Assembly (NCBI RefSeq): GCF_019131995.1
Contig: NZ_JAHONA010000022.1
Location: 1 to 37,381 of the forward strand
DNA from: Collinsella aerofaciens
GTDB taxonomy: Bacteria; Actinomycetota; Coriobacteriia; Coriobacteriales; Coriobacteriaceae
Reading direction: 5' to 3'
DNA: 37,381 bases
This document shows positions 1-10,954 of the stretch, in pieces. How positions within the stretch are numbered: the stretch's first letter is position 1; every line of letters begins with the position of its first letter. The notes below the pieces were generated by a model. The model was not told the DNA's origin and did not search any database. It saw nothing but the letters and a program-made list of their open reading frames with translations. A program made the position numbers and the translations under genes.

Positions 1-1071
1 GAGGGGACGTCGTCCTACGGGGCGGGCCTCACCAGGCACCTCGCGTCGCTGGGGATGCCCGTGCGCGAGGCGCTCTCCCCGGCGAGGACGCAGAGGAGGC
101 GCCCGGGGCAGGGAAAGTGCGACGAGGCGGACGCGGAGAGGGCCGCCCGCGCGGCGATGTCCGGCTCAAGGCTCGGGACCCCCAAGAGCCAGGACGGGTG
201 GGTCGACGGGGTGCGCTGCATGCTCGCGGCGCGCTCCGGGGCGGTGAAGGCGCGGACCTCGGCGATCAACACCGCGAGGTCGCTGCTCACCACCGCGCCG
301 GAGGGGCTCAGGTCGAGGTTCCGCGGCATGGGAGGGCCGAGGCTGATGGAGGAGCTCCCCTCCGTGCGCGCCGAGGGCGCGCTGGCGGACCTGTGGGCGG
401 CGGCGCGCGACGCGGCGCTCGACATGGAGCGCGCGATCGAGGCGTCCCTGGAGGAGAACTGCCCCGCGCTGCTGGCGATGTACGGGTGCGGGCCCGTGAG
501 CGCGGCCAAGCTCGCGGTCGCGGCCGGGGACAACCCGGGCAGGCTGCGCTCCGAGGCGTCGTTCGCGGCGATATGCGGCGCCTGCCCCATCCCCGCCTCG
601 AGCGGCAAGACCGTGAGGCACAGGCTCAACAGGGGCGGCGACCGGCAGGCGAACAGCGCGCTGCACGAGATCGCGAGGCAGAGGGTCATGCGCGGCCCCG
701 AGACCGCCGAGTACGCCGAGAGGGCGAGGGCGCGGGGAAAGAGCGACAGGGAGGTCATGAGGTGCCTCAAGCGCTACGTGGCCAGGGAGGCGTACCGGGC
801 GCTGATGCGCCCGCACGAGATCAGGAGGCCCGAGGACGCCTCGGAGCTCGTGGCGGCCAGGCGCGCGGCGAGGGTCAGCCAGGTGAGGGCGGCGTCCATA
901 CTGGGCACCAGCGAGAAGTACATCTCGATGCTGGAGAGGGGCCAAAGGGAGCTCAAGCCCATAAGGAGGGCCTACGAGGCATGGGTCGAGGCCGGACTTC
1001 CGCTCGATTGGGACAGGCAAGCCTTCGAGGCCGAGCGCAAAATGGATTCTAAAAAACACCTTGCCAAATAG
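1..1071 (+). CDS. IS110-family transposase (5'-truncated by the window edge) with extra C-terminal HTH
   Basis: The reading frame is open from base 1, so the N-terminus lies outside the window; the first internal ATG is at 55. The opening residues EGTSSYGAGLTRHL match the part of the IS110 DEDD (RuvC-like) domain that holds the catalytic Glu. GKCDEADAERAA (about 115-150) supplies the two further Asp residues. The Transposase_20 half follows at about 460-700, with GCGPVSAAKLA and PASSGKTVRHRLNRGGDRQ; the Ser here is the expected nucleophile of the family. IS110 recombinases cut and join DNA guided by a bridge RNA from the element's non-coding end. Only about 100 bp separate this stop from the end of nifJ, so a bridge RNA would lie upstream, outside the window. 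The last 75 residues look like an XRE-type helix-turn-helix (AARVSQVRAASILGTSEKYI, then SMLERGQ), which is not part of the core fold. Confidence 0.88.
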   Translation, partial: EGTSSYGAGLTRHLASLGMPVREALSPARTQRRRPGQGKCDEADAERAARAAMSGSRLGTPKSQDGWVDGVRCMLAARSGAVKARTSAINTARSLLTTAPEGLRSRFRGMGGPRLMEELPSVRAEGALADLWAAARDAALDMERAIEASLEENCPALLAMYGCGPVSAAKLAVAAGDNPGRLRSEASFAAICGACPIPASSGKTVRHRLNRGGDRQANSALHEIARQRVMRGPETAEYAERARARGKSDREVMRCLKRYVAREAYRALMRPHEIRRPEDASELVAARRAARVSQVRAASILGTSEKYISMLERGQRELKPIRRAYEAWVEAGLPLDWDRQAFEAERKMDSKKHLAK

Positions 1072-1083
1072 GAGCGTCAGGAC

Positions 1084-1126
1084 GAAAGAACCCCCGCCGC
1101 ACGTAGTGCGCAGCGGGGGTTCTTTC
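1084..1126 (-). terminator. Strong hairpin terminator downstream of nifJ
   Basis: The arms 1084-1097 and 1113-1126 pair over 14 bp without mismatch. An inner stem (1098-1102 with 1106-1110) sits beyond a 2-nt bulge. On the minus strand the stem ends in an A/U-rich foot just after the nifJ stop; on the plus strand it ends GGTTCTTTC after the transposase stop. It may therefore serve both convergent genes. Confidence 0.75.
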
Positions 1127-1177
1127 ATGTCCGAGGACGTCCGCGAAGGTCAGCCCTCAGATCCTGCGGTGGGAGAC

Positions 1178-4717
<3,540 letters not shown>

Positions 4718-4735
4718 ATACCCCTCTCCTCTCAT

Positions 4736-5062
4736 ATAGGTATACAGGCCCCGGCGATCGCCGGGATGTTGGCGTGATGGGATTTACGCTGTTGCTTCCA
4801 ATCATCTGGCAGGCAGGCTCAGCAGCAGGTACGTGGCGTGGAGAGAAGACATGCCGAGGCGAGGGGCAGCTGATGCGCCCCACAGACCCGACCGCCCGTC
4901 TTGCACATGACCGAGCGCCGCAAAGGCCGCATGCCGGATGCTCCCGGGCACGCCCCGGCGATGGGAAGCGCCCGCAACGGAAATCCGCATGCGGGTTTAT
5001 TGTACCCCGCCGTTAAGTGTAATTTCGACAAATATAGGCGGGCGGTAAAGGTTTACCTCGGG
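4736..5062. other. nifJ leader / intergenic region
   Basis: No convincing gene lies here; small frames in both directions look like GC-rich noise. The only AT-rich patch is about 4995-5045. On the minus strand it offers TACAAT (complement of 4999-5004) as a possible -10 for nifJ, without a good -35. If that is the promoter, nifJ has an untranslated leader of about 270 nt. I recognise no known riboswitch in it. Confidence 0.35.
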
Positions 5063-5588
5063 TGACCGCCAAAGGCCAGAATGGTCCCTCCATCCCCGGA
5101 CGACTGGCTCTGACGCGCCAAGGAGTGTCCCCAAGTACCGGCAGGAAAGGAACGTCCCTAACTGCCGGCTAGAGGGCGCCGAGCAGGATGGCGTAGGTGG
5201 TGGATTCGTCGAGTTTGAGCTCGTCGCCGGGGTTGAGCTGGGCGGAGCGGCCGGGCTCTACTTGAATACACACACTCGTGACCCCGTTTACCACCACGGT
5301 GCCGTTAGTGGACGACAGGTCCTCGACAAACCATGCGCCAGACTCGTCGCACCAGATATGGGCATGGCGGGCCGAGACGTCGTCGGTGATGCCGCCCTCC
5401 CCCGTTGCCAGCGCGCCGATCTCAACGCCTTCCTCACTCGGCTGAATCCAGCGCGGGACGCTCACCACGTAGCCGTTTTGCACGCACAGCAGTCCCAGCG
5501 GATGCGCCGGCGCGACCTCGTGCTCGCCCGCGACCGAAGATGTGCTCAGCGAGCGCGGCGTCGACGTGTCGCCGCCACGGGTCGCATG
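5063..5588. repeat. Left copy of a ~530-bp imperfect direct repeat (FHA gene 3' end)
   Basis: It aligns with 11799-12333 in the same orientation from TGACCGCC onward. There are scattered substitutions and one 9-nt difference, three codons inside the FHA domain. Both copies include about 100 bp downstream of the FHA gene and its last ~140 codons. Homology stops abruptly near 5588. Together the copies bracket the AT-richer peptide locus. Confidence 0.85.
5137..5169. repeat. REP-like palindrome after the FHA remnant
   Basis: CCGGCAG (5138-5144) and CTGCCGG (5162-5168) form a stem around a loop containing GGAACGTCCCT, ending at the FHA stop codon. The same element recurs at 11873-11905. There is no U-run, so it is not an obvious intrinsic terminator. 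Confidence 0.5.
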
Positions 5589-5591
5589 AGC
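5169..5591 (-). pseudogene. C-terminal FHA-domain remnant (N-terminus missing)
   Basis: This codes for an intact FHA (phosphothreonine-binding) domain that ends exactly as the homologue at 11905-12843 does. Visible motifs are VSARHAHIWCD, VEDLSSTNGTVVVNG and the closing strand DELKLDESTTYAILLGAL. Homology begins at HATRGGDTSTPRSL. The roughly 165 residues that precede this point in the other copy are absent and replaced by unrelated sequence. The frame is open to an ATG or other start near 5642, so a small FHA-only protein could still be made, but no convincing ribosome site was seen. It keeps Gln (CAA) where the second copy has a stop codon. I interpret it as a truncated duplicate left by a recombination or insertion event. 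Confidence 0.75.
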
Positions 5592-6158
5592 GCGGCGGCT
5601 CGCCCGACTTGGAACTAAGGCGGGCGTGAGAGCAAACGGCATAGGGAACGAATCTTGCGGATGTACTCCTCGACGTCAGGCAGGTAAGCCCCACGAAGTC
5701 ACCGGGGAGGCCCAAGCGGCCCGGCACCACTTCCAGATTCTGACCAGGGCGAGTCGTTCGCCGGTGGCTGAAGGCTCGCTCCCACCCAAAAGGGGAGATT
5801 CGCGTTGTTCCCCAATCGCTCTCGCATCTTTCATTTTGCTCGAGGTGGGCTATAAAAACTTTCCTGGTGAAAGGCGGCGATTGGTTTCCTTTCTTTCTAG
5901 AGGAGCGCGCCTGTAATCTGTTTTCATCCTAAATCAAGTTAAGATCGGACCTTCCAGAGGCAAGTCGACTCAAACTGCGAGGCTCCATGTTGGAATAAAG
6001 AGCGCTGTCGAAGTGCCAACAACACAAAGCTTGCCAGTCTCAAATAGAACCTTTTGGGAGTCCGATTGGGCCGCACACCGAATCCCCGCTGGTGGTTTTT
6101 TATAGCTGCGCAACAATAAACAAGGTTAGTGCCAGTCCAGCATGAAATTGAGGAACGT
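5592..6158. other. Left flank of the peptide locus, no clear gene
   Basis: GC falls sharply after about 5800, marking the edge of imported DNA. On the minus strand, about 5617-5680 can be read as GAYLPDVEEYIRKIRSLC followed by a few residues and a TAG at 5615-5617. It looks like the tail of a lost gene but is too short to assign. The upstream region of the maturase gene (about 6090-6158) is AT-rich; no good -35/-10 pair was found. Confidence 0.4.
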
Positions 6159-7517
6159 ATGCATTTTTTCTCAGTAAGTGATCGTCGTTACTGCTTCGAT
6201 GAGGTCACTCGCAATTGCTTTCAGGTTGACCAAGCATCAGAAGATGCGCTTCGCATATTTGAAGCATCGGGAAGAACGGTCAACTCGAAGTTGCTAACAA
6301 AGTCACTTGCTGCGAAAGGCTACGACCAAACGACCATAGCAGAACTTGAAGACGACATTGATGAGTATCAACGATTGTCTGAGCGGACTTTCTTAACAAA
6401 AGACACGCCTCGAAAACTTAGATCCATCGAACTCCACGTTTCACATGCATGCAACCTTGGTTGTAGTTACTGTTTTGCCGGTAAAGGAGATTATGGAACG
6501 TCTCCTCTGCTGATGACAGACGAGATAGCCTTCAAGGCGGTCGACTACCTCGTCGCAAGTTCATCGGAAAACGAAACGCTTGCGATCGTCTTTTTTGGTG
6601 GGGAACCCATGATTAACGAGCCGCTGATATGGAAAACGGTCGACTATTCAAAAAGAATATACCCCAATAGAAACTTTACCTATTCTATTACGACCAACGG
6701 AACGCTTTTGAATGACACTGCTGTGAATTCTTTCAAGGAGCACGGGTTTTCTGTTCTGATTAGTCTCGATGGTACAGGATGCAAGCACGATGCATCGCGC
6801 CCGTACAAGACGGGAGGCGGCTCTTTCTCCGATATCGACAAAAACGTTCGTCGTTTTTCCGAGTCGTTCCCCTTCGGCGCAAGAGCGACCTTAACAAATA
6901 ATAACTGTAACCTTGTTGAAGACTATCTTCAGTTTAAAGAGATGGGCTTCAGAAGGATTTACTTCTCGCCCGTGAGCTCATTCGATGAGAATATCAAACT
7001 CGACGAACACTCATTAAACAAAATCAGGGCGGGCCTAATAGATTTGGCGGATCAATATCTCAAACAGATTGATCAAGGGGAAAAGCCCTTGTTTAGAACA
7101 TTGAAAACTGCAGTTGATTTGATTATGAGCAACAGGATCGCCTTTGTCGGATGCGGGGCTGGCAGGCGTTTTATTTCCGTGACTCCCGAAGGGGACGTAT
7201 ACCCCTGTCACAGGTTTGTCGGGATGATGCGATTCAAAATGGGCAACATCGTCACCGGAATTGACGAAACTAGGTATATTGAAAACTGGAGTCAGGGTGT
7301 CGAAAAAAGAATTGACTGTACGGACTGTTGGGCTCGGTCTTTCTGTGGTGGGGGCTGTAGCTGGGAGGCTGCAGACGAGCACGGCTACTTGCCCAAGAGT
7401 CTACACCCTGCATCATGTGAATATAGAAAAATGTGCTACGAGATGGCTTTTGACCTTATTTCCCGCCACTCATCTTCGCAGGAGAAAAATCAACGAGAAG
7501 CTACTGTATCGGAATAA
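6159..7517 (+). CDS. Radical SAM/SPASM peptide maturase (CcpM-like)
   Basis: This is a predicted RiPP-modifying enzyme of 452 aa. The radical SAM cluster motif is C98-x3-C102-x2-C105 (CNLGCSYC), followed by FFGGEPM. The C-terminal SPASM domain has the full cysteine set: C332, C350, then C387-x2-C390-x5-C396-x3-C400, and C420/C427. The N-terminal ~80 residues (HFFSVSDRRYCFDEV, CFQVD) resemble the leader-binding region of Cys-rich-peptide and SCIFF maturases. Such enzymes usually install thioether or other carbon-centred cross-links in Cys-rich precursors. ATG 6159 is chosen because GAGG lies 5 nt upstream and the N-terminus then fits the family. A GTG at 6129 would add 10 residues. Two Cys-rich precursor genes follow 170 nt downstream on the same strand. 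The exact linkage chemistry cannot be read from sequence. Confidence 0.88.
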   Translation: MHFFSVSDRRYCFDEVTRNCFQVDQASEDALRIFEASGRTVNSKLLTKSLAAKGYDQTTIAELEDDIDEYQRLSERTFLTKDTPRKLRSIELHVSHACNLGCSYCFAGKGDYGTSPLLMTDEIAFKAVDYLVASSSENETLAIVFFGGEPMINEPLIWKTVDYSKRIYPNRNFTYSITTNGTLLNDTAVNSFKEHGFSVLISLDGTGCKHDASRPYKTGGGSFSDIDKNVRRFSESFPFGARATLTNNNCNLVEDYLQFKEMGFRRIYFSPVSSFDENIKLDEHSLNKIRAGLIDLADQYLKQIDQGEKPLFRTLKTAVDLIMSNRIAFVGCGAGRRFISVTPEGDVYPCHRFVGMMRFKMGNIVTGIDETRYIENWSQGVEKRIDCTDCWARSFCGGGCSWEAADEHGYLPKSLHPASCEYRKMCYEMAFDLISRHSSSQEKNQREATVSE

Positions 7518-7686
7518 GCGGTTCAGCGCATTGCTGTCACCATTGTGGAGGTGTTCGTTCTTCTGATTACCGTCTGCGAAGCTTATTGCTACGTTCGCCG
7601 AAACCATTCTAGAAATATGGTGAACTAGACATCTTGGTTTGTTATACACAATATTGAGGTTTTTCTGCACTCAAAGGGAGGTAGTC

Positions 7687-7890
7687 GTGAAGCATATTCA
7701 TCCGATTAATCCAGGAAGTGGCGACGAGGCAGGCGTGAAGCCGATGTCTTTTGACTGCCTCTTGGGCATTACTGACATCTGTACTGTTTATGATAAAGCA
7801 GATGGCTGTGGTGCATACGATTACTGCGACTATGACATGGATGGCGGCAGCATCTGCGTTGTAGATCACTGTGGCATTGATCAAACGTAG
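7687..7890 (+). CDS. Cys-rich RiPP precursor peptide 1
   Basis: This 67-residue peptide starts at GTG 7687, with GGGAGG 5 nt upstream; the longer frame from 7639 has no comparable site. It begins MKHIHPINPGSGDE, the same start as the second peptide, and ends in an acidic, Cys-rich core with six Cys (spacings 7, 8, 5, 9, 4), for example DGCGAYDYCDYDMDGGSICV. The pattern resembles Clo7bot/CcpA-type Cys-rich peptides that sit beside CcpM-like maturases. The conserved MKHIHP is the likely recognition segment for the radical SAM enzyme, and the Cys-rich part the likely substrate. No Gly-Gly leader cleavage motif is visible. Final structure and activity are unknown. Confidence 0.8.
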   Translation: MKHIHPINPGSGDEAGVKPMSFDCLLGITDICTVYDKADGCGAYDYCDYDMDGGSICVVDHCGIDQT

Positions 7891-7920
7891 TCTCTAATTG
7901 GATTAAGGTGAGGAGCTGTT

Positions 7921-8100
7921 ATGAAGCATATCCATCCTGTTGGTTCAAATGAACATCCTCCCGTTGAGCCTTGTTGTCTTGGAGTTGATATATGCAATTT
8001 TTACGACATCGCCGAGTGCCCTGTTGCGGATTGGTGCTATGTCGATAAAGAATCAAGCTGTGTTTTGCCAGCAGATTGGTGCGATCCAGTTGACGAGTAG
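7921..8100 (+). CDS. Cys-rich RiPP precursor peptide 2
   Basis: This 59-residue peptide starts at ATG 7921, with GGTGAGGAG 5 nt upstream, 30 nt after peptide 1. It starts MKHIHPVGSNEHPPVEPCCL and has seven Cys. Six of them can be aligned with those of peptide 1, with a CC pair at the head of the core. Later segments read NFYDIAECPVADWCYVDK and PADWCDPVDE. It contains two Trp in xDWC contexts that peptide 1 lacks (there YDYC and VDHC). The D-aromatic/His-C motif at matched positions suggests conserved modification sites. It is a paralogue of peptide 1, probably processed by the same maturase. Confidence 0.82.
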   Translation: MKHIHPVGSNEHPPVEPCCLGVDICNFYDIAECPVADWCYVDKESSCVLPADWCDPVDE

Positions 8101-8178
8101 TTTTGTGGCTAGGAACTATTTGGTCCAATTCAGAATAAGATGGGAACAAATACCAAAATCTCGTGTCTGGGAGGAGTT

Positions 8179-8286
8179 ATGCCATTATTGCAAGGTCTCG
8201 TTGGATTAGCCTTTATACTTGCGTTATATCTGGCACCTTTTTTAATTCTATTCTTCATTATCCGACTCTTTCTTCGGAGAAAATAG
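8179..8286 (+). CDS. 35-residue hydrophobic membrane peptide
   Basis: This short gene has a strong ribosome site, GGGAGGAG, just upstream of ATG 8179. The product starts MPLLQGLVGLAFILALYLAP and continues as one long hydrophobic helix ending IIRLFLRRK. That is one transmembrane segment with a positive C-terminal tail, expected to face the cytoplasm. It is the last gene before the terminator at 8351 and so probably shares the transcript of the two precursors. The function is not known. Possibilities are an immunity peptide, an export helper or a membrane-active peptide in its own right. I do not recognise a family. Confidence 0.6.
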   Translation: MPLLQGLVGLAFILALYLAPFLILFFIIRLFLRRK

Positions 8287-8350
8287 GAGTGTCACGCAAA
8301 CATTAGCGTAGCTTTCTTCCAATATGAGCCGAGCATTGGCAAGTGGAATA

Positions 8351-8399
8351 AGAAGCCCGACCGTTCGCCACATGAAAGTGATCGGACGGGCTTCTCTAT
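8351..8399 (+). terminator. Terminator of the precursor-peptide operon
   Basis: AGAAGCCCG (8351-8359) pairs with CGGGCTTCT (8387-8395), with three more pairs inside (8361-8363 with 8383-8385). A T-rich tail (CTATTT) follows. It closes the plus-strand peptide genes. Confidence 0.7.
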
Positions 8400-8489
8400 T
8401 TAACCCGGGCCGCCACCCATAGCGGCTTTCCAAGCGTATTCTCAGTGCAAAGCAATCGTCAGTTTAATCCTATGCGCTGATACCGCATT

Positions 8490-8615
8490 TCATTTGTTCG
8501 GCTCGAATTCTACGGCCTGGCAGCCCTCGCACTCTCCGGCAAATGGATTGAACGCGAAGGCAGAGATGATGTGTGCGTGGACATCGAGGCTGCTGTAGGC
8601 AACATACTGGGACAT
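8490..8615 (-). pseudogene. IS110-family transposase N-terminal remnant
   Basis: Read on the minus strand from ATG 8615, 41 codons give MSQYVAYSSLDVHAHIISAF and then AFNPFAGECEG before running to a TGA. The YxxLDVHA segment with a following ...TGE-like turn is the start of the IS110 DEDD domain, with its first catalytic Asp. The rest of the transposase is missing. It is therefore a fragment left by deletion or a failed insertion, and it supports transposon activity within the island. Identification rests on a short motif. Confidence 0.5.
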
Positions 8616-8986
8616 GGACCCCCGCTGCGCGTGGTATGCGGCCCGGCATATTCATTGCCGTCCAACCCCGTGTAGTTGCAGCAAAGGGTGGAACCTCAAT
8701 GCTCAGCTCATGTTGTCCGTGGGACACGAGAATCGTAAGTACACTTTGGTGCGATTCTCACGCTGATACTGAGCCACCTGGAATAAGATACGTCGCGACA
8801 ACACTTCGCTTCACCTCTGTCTCGACAAGATGACGTAGACTAAAGTTTCCTTTAGTAAGAGAACGAGAACTATATCTGAAAGCGTTGCGATGGCGTGAAG
8901 GCACCGAGTCCGAACCGCCTGAATGCTACGTGCATCTGCATCGCCTTTTTGTTATCTCTGCCAGTTGGGTAGCACTACACTTGTCA
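8616..8986. other. Non-coding stretch between the IS110 remnant and the ABC exporter
   Basis: No gene was found. GAGAATCG (8728-8735) and CGATTCTC (8752-8759) form an 8-bp hairpin. ACTAAAG/CTTTAGT (8839-8845 with 8850-8856) forms a small 7-bp one. Bases 8616-8760 lie where the IS110 left-end non-coding segment, which carries the bridge RNA in intact elements, would be expected. I cannot show that an RNA is present. Confidence 0.35.
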
Positions 8987-10639
8987 TCATTTACCCTGGT
9001 ACATGCTGCCTAAATCCACTACCCCTTCTACCGCGCCGACCATCTCGTCATCGTGAGAGACAACGATGATCAGCTGGCTTTGCTTGTTGCGCTTAACATA
9101 GGCCGCAAGCTCGGCGCGGCTTACAGCGTCTAACCCAGTCGTGGGCTCGTCGAGTACCAAAACTGACGACTTGCGTGAAATCGCCGACCATAAGTACACT
9201 CGGCGCAGCTCACCGCCCGAAAGCGCGGAGCAACGTTTCCCGAGCAACTCCTTCACGCTGTTTTCCAGCGAAAGTAGGCCATCTACACCCCGGTGATAGG
9301 AAGAAAAGGGCGTGTCGAAATACTCTAACAGCTCTTTCACCGTTTCGTCCGGCGCGAAGCACGACTGTGGGCAGCACGATATCTCTCTCGCACGTATGTA
9401 ATCCAAGTCGCATTCTTCGATTGGCACGCCGTTGTATTTTACTTTGCCTTTCGATGAGTATAGCCCGAGTATCAAGTAAAGAAGTGACGTCTTGCCTCTT
9501 CCGTTTTCCCCAACTATGCAATATGTACCAGGACCGGAAAACTTGAAAGAAAACCCGCCGAGGACCTCTCGGACAGATCCGTCTGGAAGGGCAACCGAGA
9601 ATTCCAAATCAGATACCGAAATGTCATTTATTTCATCGAGTTTAGCTAAATCGGTCCGATTCCACCCCGATCTCTCCTTTTCTCTCGTCGCGATAGCCGT
9701 CCTATCCCATGATGCTTTGGCATCTTGATAGGATTTGAACAATGACATCATACTTTTCAAAGTCTTAAAGAGAACCGCGAAGTATGTACCGATGATAGTG
9801 TACTCGCCTATTGACATAGTTCCGTTAATGATTCGTACTCCGGAAACAACAAGTATCACCGCTTGAAACAACGCTGCGAAAAGACCATCGAGCGATGTCA
9901 GAGAATATGATAGCTTTCCGGAGCGCAAAACTTTGGGAAAATAGCTCTTAAACCCAGCGTCGAGCGCTTGTTCGCTCTTGCCGTACGAAGATGTCAGTTG
10001 AATGTTGAGAATCTGATTAAGCTGCGATGCAATTGCGGCGTAAAAGGCGCTGTCCGCCTCTTTCTTCTCATACGTGACCCTATACAAAAGTTTCCTCAAC
10101 CCAGTAATTACACAGAAATACACGATGAGGAGAATGATGGAAAACACCGCGAGAGTTGAATCAATTGACCATATGATAAGCAATACGATGGGAATGGCTA
10201 CAATGGACAGCGGCGCACTGATAAAATTCGCCAAAACGAAGGATGAGACCACGCTGGAGTCGGAAATAATCCGTTGCGTTGTATAGGCTGGATCGATGGT
10301 CCGACTCACCAAGTAATCGTCTCTTTCAAAACGCAAGACGGCCTCCCTGAGAAGATCAAAGGAAAGTCTCGTGGTTATGCGAATGGAAAGTGTTCCTGCA
10401 AAATAAGTAAAGAGGGTGGAGAAAACTCCTATTGACGCAACCAGGAGCGCGAAGAGTACGGCGTCTCTTTCGCTGCGGTTACCGAGAAGAAAATCTAAGA
10501 ATTTCCCGTTCACGTATGGCATGGCATAGGAGAGAGCGGTTCCAATCACCGTGATAGCAATGAAGACGAAAGCCCCTTTTGCTCTGATGAACCTCGAGAG
10601 AACGCATCGAATCAAGGAAGGCCCCAATCTACCCGCCAC
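8987..10639 (-). CDS. ABC exporter (fused membrane and ATPase domains), probable peptide exporter
   Basis: This 550-residue half-transporter is expected to act as a dimer in the cytoplasmic membrane. The first ~300 residues form the transmembrane domain, with clear helices such as GAFVFIAITVIGTALSYAMP and SIVAIPIVLLIIWSI. The ATPase follows: Walker A GENGRGKTS, signature LSGGE, Walker B VLVLDEPTTGLD and switch His in VVSHDDE. There is no N-terminal C39 peptidase domain, so leader removal, if it occurs, needs another protease. The annotated GTG start at 10639 has no strong ribosome site. It is convergent to the precursor genes and is the only transporter in the island, which makes export of, or protection from, the modified peptides the simplest role. 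Substrate is inferred from context only. Confidence 0.85.
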   Translation of the reverse strand: MAGRLGPSLIRCVLSRFIRAKGAFVFIAITVIGTALSYAMPYVNGKFLDFLLGNRSERDAVLFALLVASIGVFSTLFTYFAGTLSIRITTRLSFDLLREAVLRFERDDYLVSRTIDPAYTTQRIISDSSVVSSFVLANFISAPLSIVAIPIVLLIIWSIDSTLAVFSIILLIVYFCVITGLRKLLYRVTYEKKEADSAFYAAIASQLNQILNIQLTSSYGKSEQALDAGFKSYFPKVLRSGKLSYSLTSLDGLFAALFQAVILVVSGVRIINGTMSIGEYTIIGTYFAVLFKTLKSMMSLFKSYQDAKASWDRTAIATREKERSGWNRTDLAKLDEINDISVSDLEFSVALPDGSVREVLGGFSFKFSGPGTYCIVGENGRGKTSLLYLILGLYSSKGKVKYNGVPIEECDLDYIRAREISCCPQSCFAPDETVKELLEYFDTPFSSYHRGVDGLLSLENSVKELLGKRCSALSGGELRRVYLWSAISRKSSVLVLDEPTTGLDAVSRAELAAYVKRNKQSQLIIVVSHDDEMVGAVEGVVDLGSMYQGK

Positions 10640-10954
10640 AAAACATCAATCACTGATACCTTACACCTCAACACAACAGGAGCGAAGATTTGCCAATGAG
10701 ACTGCTTTAAGATTGCCTTGGGCCAATACGATCTCAAGCTCTTCCTACAAGAGAGTCGGAATCGGACATCTCCTCCGACGAACCTGGCAATCGGGCGGTT
10801 GAAATATCTTTTTCAACCGCCCGATTGCCACAATAGATTTGAGCATCCGCCCACAAACGTCCGCGTTTTATACCCATCAAATCCTTTGCCTTTTGTCGTC
10901 TAGACTAGAAAAATCGCTCGAAATAACGCAACCGGCCTGCTCGCTTGAAGAAAC
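10640..10954. other. Intergenic region upstream of the ABC exporter
   Basis: Apart from the perfect inverted repeat it contains no gene I can support. TTGAGA and a weak AATCTT spaced 17 nt apart are found on the minus strand (about 10710-10740) and might form a poor promoter for the exporter. Confidence 0.3.
10785..10830. repeat. Perfect 20-bp inverted repeat
   Basis: TGGCAATCGGGCGGTTGAAA (10785-10804) is followed after a 6-nt loop by its exact complement (10811-10830). Neither side has the U-run of a classical terminator, although the stem foot next to the loop is A/T-rich. It lies between the ABC exporter and the methyltransferase remnant. Confidence 0.8.

Noticed and set aside
4736..5062. 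A riboswitch in the nifJ leader
   Set aside because: No known conserved core was recognised and the promoter itself is uncertain.
5626..5916. 96-codon plus-strand frame left of the maturase
   Set aside because: No ribosome site, no recognisable protein, and it spans the junction between the repeat and the AT-rich DNA.
6129..6158. GTG 6129 as start of the radical SAM gene
   Set aside because: Its spacing to AAGG is only 3 nt, and the family-like N-terminus begins at ATG 6159, which has GAGG at proper distance.
7642..8149. Minus-strand frames opposite the precursor peptides
   Set aside because: The plus strand has ribosome sites, paralogy and the maturase context; the minus frames have none of these.
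8573..8833. 86-codon plus-strand frame in the IS110 remnant region
   Set aside because: The minus strand gives an IS110-like start here; the plus frame has no ribosome site or family.
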